From Oligoflexia bacterium (GTDB lineage Bacteria; Bdellovibrionota; UBA1018): a DNA stretch of 32,236 bases. The position numbers were made by a program, and so were the translations under genes. Position 1 is the stretch's first letter. Each line of letters starts with the position of its first letter. The stretch is taken from NCBI GenBank assembly GCA_023700925.1, contig JAMPXZ010000011.1:1-32236 (forward strand), read 5' to 3'. The notes beneath the pieces were generated by a model. It made no database searches and was not told the DNA's origin. It saw nothing but the letters and a program-made list of their open reading frames with translations. Positions 1 through 6,507 of this stretch are shown piece after piece.

Positions 1-511
1 ACGGCTCGGGCGGGCAGGGCTTTTCTTGGAATCCGCTGTATGCGTCATAACAAAGGCCATGTTCATTGGCGATCGCTACAAAACTGAGGCTTCGTCCACC
101 ACTTTGAAAGGCCCCTTTACCTGGAAAGACGTATTCACCACGAATATTCTCGTGTATCGTGGCCAAGTTTCCTCGCCCTGCGATATAAATACTTGATCCT
201 TCATTCAAGATTTTCCCAATACCCTTCAGTCTCCGTTCGCAATCCTCCCTACCTAGAGTACTTCCCTGTGCGATTGTAGTGACCGAATTCTTGTCATCGA
301 GTACGTGCATCATAAATCCATAGCGGTCTTTGATGTCGGCATCGTAAAGATCCTCGCATTCAAGCAGAACGCGGTCGGGCGATACGCTCAGCTCGGCGGC
401 ACCATCGTCCTGAAATAGCACACGATAAGAAGACGTTGCGCATCCGGAAAAAAGTAAACACAGTAAACAAAAACAAATTCCAAGACGCTTATTTCTTTTT
501 GAGTGCTGCAT
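1..511 (-). CDS. Putative lipoprotein, 3' end outside the window
   Basis: Reading leftward from an ATG at 511-509, an open frame of at least 170 codons runs off the window without a stop. The N-terminus has basic residues (QHSKRNKR), a hydrophobic stretch rich in Leu and Cys, and a lipobox LFSGC, so a type II signal peptide with lipidated Cys near residue 22 is likely. The mature part has several Cys and a GRGNLATIHENIRGEYVF-like segment that I do not recognise. The start overlaps the end of the upstream transglycosylase-like gene by 23 bp, which implies translational coupling. Function is unknown. A lipoprotein made together with a wall-cleaving enzyme would be expected to act at the cell envelope, but that is inference. 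Confidence 0.7.
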   Translation of the reverse strand, partial: MQHSKRNKRLGICFCLLCLLFSGCATSSYRVLFQDDGAAELSVSPDRVLLECEDLYDADIKDRYGFMMHVLDDKNSVTTIAQGSTLGREDCERRLKGIGKILNEGSSIYIAGRGNLATIHENIRGEYVFPGKGAFQSGGRSLSFVAIANEHGLCYDAYSGFQEKPCPPEP

Positions 512-1163
512 AGTCCCCCCTGAAATTCTCAAGTGCCGTGTTCTTGAATGGAGTTTTACTTTTCAGAAGTCCTTTGTACTCCAAGATTAACTCCTCCGGG
601 GTTGGAGCATGACCGAGCTTGCTTCTCGCCGTTTCATTTTTACGACAGAGCCATCGCACGGCCAGCGGGATGGCAACTTTTGGATCCTTCAGATCTTTCT
701 GACGGATCTTATTGAAGATAAAATTTTTAGCCTCGCCATTAGGATCTTGTAGGATTTCTAAAGTCGCCTTGGTGATCTGTGCAATTCCAAATGCAGTCAT
801 ATTCTCAGGGGGGTCAAGACGAAAACCAGATTCACTCCCGAGCAGGGCCTTAATTACGTCCGGATCAAGCGGTGGATCTATTGCGAACTTCTTATTAAAA
901 TAGTCCGTCCAAACTGCAATCAGTTCATCGAACTTGTCGGCATTCTTATATTTGCCCAACATTCCTGCGGCCGGCCAAATCAGGTTTTTGCGCTCATAGT
1001 TTTTGAAGACAGAATCGATCTCGTTAGGATCTAAATAAGTGCCCTTGAGACGACGTATATGTTGATCAACGATCGTAATCCCATCAGGATTTTTATTACT
1101 GGTGGGAACATGCCTCGGATGCTCACGTACGGTCGTGACTCTATTTCGGGATTTTTTTGCCAT
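489..1163 (-). CDS. Lytic-transglycosylase-like (SLT fold) protein
   Basis: The 224-residue product carries ESGF (111-114) followed by FGIAQIT (125-131). This is the E-S-x-F ... G-(L/I)-x-Q-(I/L) signature of Slt/MltC-type lytic transglycosylases, with Glu111 in the place of the catalytic acid. These enzymes cleave the MurNAc-GlcNAc bond of peptidoglycan. The first 60 residues are basic and there is no signal peptide, so export would need another route, or the enzyme acts in the cytoplasm or on lysis. The chosen ATG lies 4 nt after the stop of the nucleotidyltransferase gene. A GTG at 1178 would add five residues but would sit directly on the GGAAAG ribosome-binding sequence. The 3' end overlaps the lipoprotein gene. 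The family call is moderate because the domain is short and divergent. Confidence 0.65.
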   Translation of the reverse strand: MAKKSRNRVTTVREHPRHVPTSNKNPDGITIVDQHIRRLKGTYLDPNEIDSVFKNYERKNLIWPAAGMLGKYKNADKFDELIAVWTDYFNKKFAIDPPLDPDVIKALLGSESGFRLDPPENMTAFGIAQITKATLEILQDPNGEAKNFIFNKIRQKDLKDPKVAIPLAVRWLCRKNETARSKLGHAPTPEELILEYKGLLKSKTPFKNTALENFRGDYAALKKK

Positions 1164-1167
1164 TTTG

Positions 1168-1710
1168 TTAAATCGCACCTTTCCAAGAGTCCAGAAAATC
1201 CTGAAACTTATTGCCCATCCCTTCTCTTTTTGACCATGCCTTGATATCAGCTACATCTATAGGGTGCGACTTCGCAACCGCGACGGCTTGATTAAGACCT
1301 TGCCTGTCATTCCAATGAAAATAGGCCGCCAAACGGTCTTTTACGCAATCGGTGGGAGTTAGAAGCTTCAAAGTCCCCTGTGGCAGCTCCATCTTTGCAA
1401 AATTTCGGATTGGTTGATCTCCTATGAGAAAGGCCGCTCCCGGAAACTCGACAGCATATTTCGACTTGGGGTGGGTGTATAGCCGTGATTCAGTCCGCGA
1501 AAAACCGAGCCGAACCATGATCTCATGTATCTTCCGTCGATCAGATAGAGTGACAAAATCCAAATCGAAGCTCTCGTACCTGTTCTCCGTATATATCGAT
1601 ACGACTGCGCCGCCGGACAAGAATGCGTCGATTCCCGCGTGTCGAAGAGTCTCACAAACGATTGCACCCAATTCCGCTAATGACGTTTTTTTGCTTATCT
1701 GCGGTCTCAC
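1168..1710 (-). CDS. Nucleotidyltransferase of the MNT/AbiEii-like type
   Basis: The 180-residue product has SGGAVVSIY (32-40) followed by SFDLDFV (47-53). This is the GG...DxD motif of polymerase-beta-fold nucleotidyltransferases, with Asp49 and Asp51 as likely metal ligands. Length and layout suit small stand-alone enzymes of the AbiEii/DUF6036 kind, which transfer NMP to tRNA or protein and often act as toxins or modify a partner toxin. The start overlaps the stop of the winged-helix gene by 4 bp (ATGA), so the two are translationally coupled. That pairing is usual for MNT-type toxin-antitoxin and abortive-infection modules. The substrate cannot be told from sequence. Toxin activity is inferred from family and arrangement, not shown. 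Confidence 0.75.
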   Translation of the reverse strand: MRPQISKKTSLAELGAIVCETLRHAGIDAFLSGGAVVSIYTENRYESFDLDFVTLSDRRKIHEIMVRLGFSRTESRLYTHPKSKYAVEFPGAAFLIGDQPIRNFAKMELPQGTLKLLTPTDCVKDRLAAYFHWNDRQGLNQAVAVAKSHPIDVADIKAWSKREGMGNKFQDFLDSWKGAI

Positions 1711-2039
1711 AAAGGCTTCCCTCTGCGACGCGGTCGTGTGCGACGGGTAAAATATTTTTCAAGAACTTCAGGCGGCAAACTTTTCAGAGCCTTCTTCAGC
1801 AAGGCGTTCAACTCGTCTCGAAATAAATACCTTGGATTGAATTCATAAACGCGAGTTCGTCCCACAAGTCGGCTCGACAATACTCCCTCGCGTTCGAATC
1901 TCTCCAGTTGCCGTTGAACTTGGCTGATAGCTATGCCGAAGGCGGTAGCAATACCTCTCGGATATGCCGATCCGGAGTTCTCGATCGCAAGAAGAACCTT
2001 TTCCGCTGTTTCGTTTCCAAATAAACCAGTCAGTAACAT
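1707..2039 (-). CDS. Winged helix-turn-helix regulator, partner of the nucleotidyltransferase
   Basis: This 110-residue protein is a single winged-helix domain: TAEKVLLAIENSGSAYPRGIA, then a recognition helix around ISQVQRQLERFEREGVL and a wing with GRTRVYEFNPRY. The C-terminal 30 residues are rich in Lys and Arg. It resembles the DNA-binding antitoxin half (AbiEi-like or MarR/ArsR-like) of nucleotidyltransferase modules. It is the first gene of the four-gene operon and overlaps the next by 4 bp. Directly upstream lie two 12-bp direct repeats and an inverted repeat, so it probably represses its own operon. No clear Shine-Dalgarno precedes the ATG. The operator is only 3 bp from the start codon, which makes a very short or absent leader possible. 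Confidence 0.75.
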   Translation of the reverse strand: MLLTGLFGNETAEKVLLAIENSGSAYPRGIATAFGIAISQVQRQLERFEREGVLSSRLVGRTRVYEFNPRYLFRDELNALLKKALKSLPPEVLEKYFTRRTRPRRRGKPL

Positions 2040-2041
2040 AA

Positions 2042-2075
2042 CTTATATTAAGGGTAATATAACCTTATATTGAGG
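2042..2075 (-). promoter_or_regulatory. Operator-like repeats before the winged-helix gene
   Basis: Two direct repeats, CTTATATTAAGG (2042-2053) and CTTATATTGAGG (2064-2075), differ at one base and are 22 bp apart, about two helical turns. Nested in them is an inverted repeat, TATATT-N6-AATATA (2044-2061). The block ends 3 bp before the ATG, on the promoter side. This is the layout expected for autoregulation by a dimeric winged-helix protein. Confidence 0.55.
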
Positions 2076-2169
2076 TCAAATTTTAAAGCACGCCCCCACT
2101 CAAATTGACTGCTTTAGTTCGCTCGTCAGTTCGAAAGTAAGCTCATATTAGTAGATTATTTTTGAATAA

Positions 2170-2259
2170 TGGCGGAGAGAAAGGGATTCGAACCCTTGTT
2201 ACGGTTTCCCGTAAACACGCTTTCCAAGCGTGCGCCTTCAACCACTCGGCCATCTCTCC
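2170..2259 (-). tRNA. tRNA-Ser, anticodon GGA
   Basis: On the minus strand the gene begins GGAGAGATGGCCGAGTGG and folds as a class II tRNA. The acceptor stem is GGAGAGA/TCTCTCC, the anticodon arm is CACGC-TTGGAAA-GCGTG with anticodon GGA (reading UCC and UCU), and there is a long variable arm (ACGGGAAACCGT) and a T arm with GGTTCGAATCC. The discriminator is G and CCA is encoded. Its 3' end marks the change from GC-rich chromosome to the A/T-rich island. Confidence 0.97.
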
Positions 2260-2438
2260 GCATTTTGAAAGATCAACAACTTGGAATTCGTAAGGATTCT
2301 AAATCGTTAGCATCGACAGGGGTCGTTGTCTAGAGCGAACCGCGTTCGAAGCTTGAAGGGTTTGTGTCGCAAAACCTCCAGCTGGCGTCAACAGAAAGAT
2401 TTCTGATGGCGTTCCCGAGCTCCTCGCAAAGGTGAAGA

Positions 2439-2456
2439 ACTCGCCCCGGGGCGAGT
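2439..2456. repeat. Perfect 18-bp palindrome in the intergenic region
   Basis: ACTCGCCCCGGGGCGAGT reads the same on both strands with no spacer. It sits about 90 bp before the membrane-protein gene at 2545, in the roughly 285-bp gap after tRNA-Ser. The rest of that gap shows no convincing gene. The palindrome could be an operator for a dimeric regulator or a recombinase site. Nothing else identifies it. Confidence 0.4.
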
Positions 2457-2544
2457 AATCGCGACCTACGAATCGCGGGCCCAGCCACGCACGCCACGAC
2501 TCTCGCCTGCCTCCAACGGTCGCGCGATTGCACGCCCAGAAGTC

Positions 2545-3177
2545 ATGCGGTTCCCCGCAAGCTGGCGGCAGATCGAGACGTGGCGGAACTGGGCCGGCTG
2601 GATCGCGCTGAACTTCGCCGCGCCGATCGGGTTCTTCTGGACGTTCCGGACCTTTGGCGCGCGGCCGGCGATCCTGCTCGCCGTGGTGCTCACCCTGGGT
2701 CAGGTTATCTTTCACCGGATTTACGACATCCGCTTCTCGCCGTTCTTCCTGGTTGCTTCGGGTTTCACGCTTGTCTTCGGGTCGATCGATCTTCTGTCGC
2801 TCGCTGAGCCGCGTTTCTTCCGGCTGGCGCCGTTCGCGCAGAACTTCCTGCTCGGAACGGCCTTTCTCGGCACGCTCCTGACGCGGGCGCCGGCGATCGC
2901 CTGGTTCGCGGCCGCGTTGCCGCGCGAGCTGCGGCCGGATCCAGCGCTCATCGAGCAGGGCTACCTGCGGCGGGTGACCCTGGTCTGGGGGCTCTACTTC
3001 CTGGCGAAGGCTGCGCTTTTTCTCTATCTGGGCCTGAACGTCGACCTCGGGGTTCTCATCCTTCTGAGGTCGATAATCGGGGGCGGGAGTCTGACCCTGA
3101 TGTTCCTCGCCGAGCTTGCCTATCGCAAATGGCTCCGGCCGCGCCGCGCGCGGCGCCGGGCTCCACGGGCAGTGTAG
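2545..3177 (+). CDS. Multi-pass inner-membrane protein, function unknown
   Basis: The 210-residue product is dominated by hydrophobic segments at roughly 15-35, 40-56, 65-85, 93-124, 142-162 and 165-190, and ends in an Arg-rich cytoplasmic tail. The conserved-looking stretch FHRIYDIRFSPFFLVASGFTLVFG and the overall layout recall the VC0807/intracellular-septation-protein-A type of small membrane proteins, but I cannot assign it firmly. There is no strong Shine-Dalgarno before the ATG (cagaagtc). It ends 65 bp before the metal-sensor gene, with the Feo promoter region between, so it is probably a separate transcription unit. Confidence 0.65.
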   Translation: MRFPASWRQIETWRNWAGWIALNFAAPIGFFWTFRTFGARPAILLAVVLTLGQVIFHRIYDIRFSPFFLVASGFTLVFGSIDLLSLAEPRFFRLAPFAQNFLLGTAFLGTLLTRAPAIAWFAAALPRELRPDPALIEQGYLRRVTLVWGLYFLAKAALFLYLGLNVDLGVLILLRSIIGGGSLTLMFLAELAYRKWLRPRRARRRAPRAV

Positions 3178-3205
3178 AAAAATCTTGCTTTCCTCCCCAT
3201 AAATA

Positions 3206-3223
3206 CATAAGCATTCGTTTATG
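3206..3223. promoter_or_regulatory. Candidate ArsR/SmtB operator upstream of the feo operon
   Basis: CATAA-N8-TTATG (3206-3210 and 3219-3223) is a perfect 5-bp dyad in an A/T-rich island between two GC-rich genes, 20 bp before the sensor's ATG at 3243. A further CATAA at 3199-3203 makes a direct repeat. Imperfect 12-2-12-type dyads over the promoter are normal for SmtB/ArsR repressors, which usually control their own operon. Confidence 0.5.
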
Positions 3224-3242
3224 AGTGAGAGAGAGGGCCGTC

Positions 3243-3632
3243 ATGAGTGTCGCTGAGGTCGTTACCCCGTCGCGCGCCACAGGCGCCAAGCCGCGCGTGC
3301 GGCTAGCGAGCAGGGCCCGCAAGCGGGCGGCCACGCCCGAAAGCCGTGGCCGGCTCTTTGCGATGCTCGCGGAGACGTTCCAGGCGCTGGGCGACCCCAC
3401 GCGGGTCGAGATCGTCTGGACGCTTTCGCAGGGCGAGCTTTGCGTCGGGGATCTCGCGCGCAAGGTCGACATGAGCCAGCCGGCCGTGAGCCACCATCTT
3501 CGCACTCTTCGCAACCTCAAGCTCGTGCGCGTGCGGCGCGACGGGCGAACGTCTTATTACGCAATCGATGATGACCACATCGGGCGACTCCTGGTTGAAG
3601 GCATCGAGCATGTGGAGGATTTGATCGGATGA
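3243..3632 (+). CDS. ArsR/SmtB-family metal-responsive repressor
   Basis: This 129-residue winged-helix protein has a basic 35-residue N-terminal tail, then ETFQALGDPTRVEIVWTLSQGELCVGDLA and the recognition helix region SQPAVSHHLRTLRNLKLV. ELCVGDL (65-71) matches the SmtB/ZiaR helix containing the alpha-3 Cys. In the last helix Asp110, His112, His123 and Asp126 line up with the SmtB alpha-5 zinc ligands (Asp104, His106, His117, Glu120), so metal sensing is very likely. The ATG at 3243 has AGAGGG in front. A GTG at 3225 would give six more residues without a good ribosome site. Its stop overlaps the feoA start by 4 bp, so it is the first gene of the iron-uptake operon and presumably its repressor. 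The inducing metal is uncertain: the ligands suggest Zn, the context Fe. Confidence 0.87.
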   Translation: MSVAEVVTPSRATGAKPRVRLASRARKRAATPESRGRLFAMLAETFQALGDPTRVEIVWTLSQGELCVGDLARKVDMSQPAVSHHLRTLRNLKLVRVRRDGRTSYYAIDDDHIGRLLVEGIEHVEDLIG

Positions 3633-3919
3633 TGACCCCAATCGTGAAACTCGGGGAGTTGGGCCGCGGTCACGGCGGGAGGATTATTTCGATCGGCGGG
3701 CAGGTGGCCGGCGCGATCGACGCCGCGGGCGAGGGGCAGGACGACCTCGCGCAGCGGCTCATGGAAATGGGTCTGCTCGAAGGCTGTGACGTGCAGGTCG
3801 TCCATGAGGCGCCGTTCGGCGGCGACCCCATCGCGATCCGTGTGCGAGGCGCCCTGGTGGCGCTCCGTCGCAGCGAGGCCAATCAGATCGTCGTCGACAC
3901 CGGGAAGAAAGGGGCCTGA
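3629..3919 (+). CDS. feoA: Ferrous iron transport protein A
   Basis: This 96-residue cytoplasmic protein has the SH3-like FeoA pattern: LGELGRGHGGRIISIGG at the start, LAQRLMEMGLLEGCDVQVVHEAPFGGDPIAIRVRGALVALRRSEANQIVV after it. FeoA-type domains bind the cytoplasmic part of FeoB and are needed for Fe(II) uptake. A segment of about 15 residues (QVAGAIDAAGEGQDD) between the two halves is longer than usual. It overlaps the sensor gene by 4 bp and is separated from feoB by 2 bp, so all three are co-translated. A second ATG follows the first immediately, so the start could be three bases later. Confidence 0.92.
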   Translation: MMTPIVKLGELGRGHGGRIISIGGQVAGAIDAAGEGQDDLAQRLMEMGLLEGCDVQVVHEAPFGGDPIAIRVRGALVALRRSEANQIVVDTGKKGA

Positions 3920-3921
3920 TC

Positions 3922-5814
3922 ATGGCGATCGAGACGCCCCGGGTCGCCTTGGCGGGCAATCCGAACTGCGGAAAAACGGCGCTTTTCAACGCCCTCACGG
4001 GCGGTCGTCAGAAGGTCGGCAACTATCCCGGCGTCACGGTCGAACGCAAGGAAGGCACGCTGGTCATGCCTTCGGGCCGGGTCCTGAGCATTCTGGATCT
4101 GCCGGGAACCTACAGCCTCGACGCCAGCAGCCCCGATGAGCTCATCACGCGCGACGTGATCCTGGGCCTCCAGCCCACCGAGCGGCAGCCCGAGATCCTG
4201 GTCGCGGTCGCGGACGCGACGAACCTCGAGCGGAACCTCGGCCTCGTGCTCGAGCTCAAGGCGCTGGGCAAGCGCGTGGTGCTCGCGCTCAACATGATGG
4301 ATCTCGCCGAAAAGCGCGGGATCGAGCTCGACCTTCAGGCGCTCGCGCGGGAGCTCGGCGTGCCGATCGTCCCGACGGTCGCGGTTCGCGGGCAGGGAAT
4401 CGCGGAGCTAATCCGGAGCGTCGAGGAAAGCGCGAAGGCCGCCGAAAGCGCCGAAGCTGCCGCGGCCCCCGGTGCCTGGAAAAAACCCTCGGTCGCTGAG
4501 ATCCGTGCGCGCTTTGCCGAGGTGGACCGGATCCTCAAGCTCGTGATCCGAAAACCCCCGAAACCCGCGCTCTGGACCGAGCGCATCGACTCGGTCGTGC
4601 TCCACCCGCTTTGGGGCTCGCTCTTGCTTGTTGGGATTCTTATCGTGATGTTCCAGGCGATCTTCACCTGGGCGGCGGCGCCGGCGGAGCTGATCGAGGC
4701 GGGGGTGGCGTGGCTCGGCGACAGCGTCGGTCGTGGAATGGCCGATGGTCCGCTCCGCAGCCTCATCGTCGATGGCGCGATCGCGGGTGTGGGCTCGGTG
4801 CTGGTGTTTTTGCCGCAGATCCTGCTGCTTTTTCTTTTTATCCTGCTTCTTGAGGATTCCGGCTACATGGCGCGCGCGGCGTTTCTCATGGACCGGCTCA
4901 TGAGCCGCGTGGGGCTGCATGGGCGTGCCTTCATTCCGCTGCTGTCGTCGTATGCGTGCGCGGTCCCGGGCATCATGGCGACGCGGACGATCTCGAACCG
5001 CCGCGATCGGCTCACCACCATCCTCATCGCGCCGCTCACGACCTGCTCGGCGCGCTTGCCGGTGTACTCGCTCCTCATCGCGGCGTTCATCCCGAACACG
5101 GCGCTTTTCGGCCCGATCCGGCTCCAGGGCGTCGTGATGTTCGGGTTGTACCTGTTCGGCATCGTGGCGACCCTCGTGATGGCGCTCGTGCTGAGGCAAA
5201 GCGTGTTCCGCGGTCCCAAGTCGCCGCTGCTCATGGAGCTGCCCTCGTACAAGTGGCCGAGCGTTCGCAACATCGTCCTGGGTCTGCTCGAGCGGGCGAA
5301 GCTCTTCTTGCGCCGCGCGGGCACGGTGATCCTGCTCCTCTCGGTCGTGCTCTGGTTCCTCGCGGCTTATCCCAAGCCGCGGGCCGGCGATCCGGTCGAC
5401 GCCGCTCATCCGGCGATCACCTACAGCTACGCCGGCAGGATCGGGCGGGCGATCGAGCCGGCGCTGCGTCCGTTGGGCTTTGACTGGCGCATCTCCGTGG
5501 CGCTCATTCCGGGCTTTGCCGCGCGCGAAGTGATGGTGAGTGCGCTGGCGACCGTCTACTCGATCGAAGGCGATGAGGAAGCCGCGACAGGGGCGCTCAC
5601 CGACCGCCTTGCCAAAGACTGGAGCCTGCCCGTGGCATTGAGTCTTCTCACCTGGTACGTGCTTGCGTGCCAGTGTCTCTCGACCCTTGCCGTCACCCGG
5701 CGCGAGACCAACTCCTGGCGCTGGCCAGCGGTCATGCTGCTCTACATGACGGCCTTGGCGTACGTGGGCTCGTTCGCGACCTACCGCCTGGCGCTTTGGC
5801 TGGGGCTGCACTGA
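3922..5814 (+). CDS. feoB: Ferrous iron transporter FeoB
   Basis: The 630-residue product has an N-terminal G-protein domain: G1 GNPNCGKT (12-19), switch region GNYPGVTVERKEG, G3 DLPG (59-62), G4 NMMD (124-127). A helical spacer follows, then a membrane domain from about residue 230. The gate motifs typical of FeoB are present (SSYACAVPGIMATRTISNRR, TTCSARLPVYSLL), and near the end CQCLSTLAVTRRET. FeoB imports Fe(II) across the inner membrane, driven or gated by GTP hydrolysis. It is shorter than the 773-residue E. coli protein mainly because loops are compact. No essential motif seems missing. The stop shares one base with the start of the next gene (TGATG). Confidence 0.97.
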   Translation: MAIETPRVALAGNPNCGKTALFNALTGGRQKVGNYPGVTVERKEGTLVMPSGRVLSILDLPGTYSLDASSPDELITRDVILGLQPTERQPEILVAVADATNLERNLGLVLELKALGKRVVLALNMMDLAEKRGIELDLQALARELGVPIVPTVAVRGQGIAELIRSVEESAKAAESAEAAAAPGAWKKPSVAEIRARFAEVDRILKLVIRKPPKPALWTERIDSVVLHPLWGSLLLVGILIVMFQAIFTWAAAPAELIEAGVAWLGDSVGRGMADGPLRSLIVDGAIAGVGSVLVFLPQILLLFLFILLLEDSGYMARAAFLMDRLMSRVGLHGRAFIPLLSSYACAVPGIMATRTISNRRDRLTTILIAPLTTCSARLPVYSLLIAAFIPNTALFGPIRLQGVVMFGLYLFGIVATLVMALVLRQSVFRGPKSPLLMELPSYKWPSVRNIVLGLLERAKLFLRRAGTVILLLSVVLWFLAAYPKPRAGDPVDAAHPAITYSYAGRIGRAIEPALRPLGFDWRISVALIPGFAAREVMVSALATVYSIEGDEEAATGALTDRLAKDWSLPVALSLLTWYVLACQCLSTLAVTRRETNSWRWPAVMLLYMTALAYVGSFATYRLALWLGLH

Positions 5815-6017
5815 TGTCCGCGGGCCTGCAGGAGACACTTGCCTTCGCGATCGTGGCGCTGGCGGTCGGGGTGCTCCTTCTGGGTTTTCTGCGCAAGACC
5901 GTGGCCGAACCCTTTTCGCGCTGGCTCCTGAAGCGGGGGCAGGTGAAATGGGCCATGCGGATTTATCCGAAATTTCACAAGAAAAAGCCCCCTTCGGGCT
6001 CGAGCTGCTGTGACTGA
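5814..6017 (+). CDS. Small Cys-tailed membrane protein of the feo operon
   Basis: The 67-residue product has one transmembrane helix (about 8-26, LAFAIVALAVGVLLLGFLR), then a basic amphipathic stretch and a tail ending SGSSCCD. Small FeoB-associated proteins with C-terminal Cys are common next to feoB and occupy the place of FeoC, but this one is only loosely similar. Its ATG overlaps the feoB stop (TGATG), so it is the fourth co-translated gene. The CC pair could bind Fe(II) or a cluster at the cytoplasmic face. That role is inferred from position and residues. Confidence 0.8.
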   Translation: MSAGLQETLAFAIVALAVGVLLLGFLRKTVAEPFSRWLLKRGQVKWAMRIYPKFHKKKPPSGSSCCD

Positions 6018-6054
6018 CAAGGTGCTTGACGCGACGCTTCAGGCTTGATAACGA

Positions 6055-6079
6055 CTCCCTGCTTTTCACTAACAGGGAG
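6055..6079 (+). promoter_or_regulatory. Leader hairpin covering the ribosome site of the 6087 gene
   Basis: CTCCCTG (6055-6061) pairs perfectly with CAGGGAG (6073-6079) around an 11-nt loop. The 3' arm contains the AGGGAG ribosome-binding sequence for the ATG at 6087, so folding would hide it. Confidence 0.4.
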
Positions 6080-6086
6080 ATTTCTT

Positions 6087-6398
6087 ATGTCTTTGGTCCT
6101 GGGTTTCTTGCTCTTGGCTTCGTCGTTGGTTTCGCAGGAGGCTTCGGCTTTCACCCTGCCCACGTACATCCGGCTGACGCCCTACCAGGCCACGGCTGAG
6201 GTCACCAATCCCTACAGCCATCCCATCGCCTGCGTGGTGCACATCGAGGCTCAGCGCAACGATGGCTTGTGGCAGTACGCGAACGTGAACCTGGGCTACA
6301 TTCCCTACGGCTACACGGAGTACGCGTATATCTACACGGGGGCGCCGTTCCACTACGTTTACGCGAACGGCTGGTCCGACTGCGGGTACCTGTACTGA
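6087..6398 (+). CDS. Small Tyr-rich secreted protein, function unknown
   Basis: The 103-residue product starts with a Sec signal peptide (MSLVLGFLLLASSLVSQEASA, cleavage after ASA). The mature part of about 80 residues is unusually rich in Tyr and aromatic residues (LGYIPYGYTEYAYIYTG, FHYVYANGW) and has two Cys that could form a disulfide. The pattern suggests a small beta-sandwich or beta-strand protein exported to the periplasm or outside. The ATG at 6087 is chosen because AGGGAGA lies 7 nt before it and the signal peptide begins there; an in-frame codon at 6045 lacks both. It lies between the feo operon and a strong terminator. I do not recognise the family. Confidence 0.72.
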   Translation: MSLVLGFLLLASSLVSQEASAFTLPTYIRLTPYQATAEVTNPYSHPIACVVHIEAQRNDGLWQYANVNLGYIPYGYTEYAYIYTGAPFHYVYANGWSDCGYLY

Positions 6399-6412
6399 AT
6401 CCAGGGGGCAGT

Positions 6413-6457
6413 AAAAAAAAAGGGCGGGCTCACTTCCTGTGAGCCCGCCCTTTTTTT
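6413..6457. terminator. Strong bidirectional rho-independent terminator
   Basis: GGGCGGGCTCAC (6422-6433) pairs over 12 bp with GTGAGCCCGCCC (6439-6450) around a 5-nt loop. It is followed by seven T on the plus strand and preceded by nine A, which serve as the T tract for the minus strand. It separates the convergent 6087 (+) and 6508 (-) genes. Confidence 0.95.
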
Positions 6458-6461
6458 ATGT

Positions 6462-6484
6462 CGCTCTCCGCTCGGCCCGCGGCC
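6462..6484. repeat. Copy 1 of a 23-bp intergenic repeat
   Basis: CGCTCTCCGCTCGGCC followed by CGCGGCC matches 11121-11143 at 22 of 23 bases. Both copies lie a few bases after a terminator stem-loop and before the 3' end of a minus-strand gene. GC-rich inner parts can fold back. Confidence 0.5.
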
Positions 6485-6507
6485 TTGCTGGCTGGAGGAG
6501 CCCCGTC

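Larger units (their letters stand above)
1..2169. other. Putative tRNA-Ser-associated genomic island (partial)
   Basis: This stretch is clearly more A/T-rich than everything to its right and uses A/T-ending codons freely, while genes from 2545 onward are strongly GC-biased. It stops at the 3' (CCA) end of tRNA-Ser, which is where tyrosine integrases usually insert. The four minus-strand genes in it form one tightly packed operon. No integrase is visible and the other end lies outside the window, so the island call rests on composition and position only. Confidence 0.5.

Noticed and set aside
2299-2715. Minus-strand open frame of 138 codons after tRNA-Ser
   Set aside because: It overlaps the convincing membrane-protein gene, has no recognisable domain or ribosome site, and its composition changes midway.
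4408-6069. A 553-codon minus-strand open frame
   Set aside because: Antisense to feoB, with Arg/His-rich translation and no domain.
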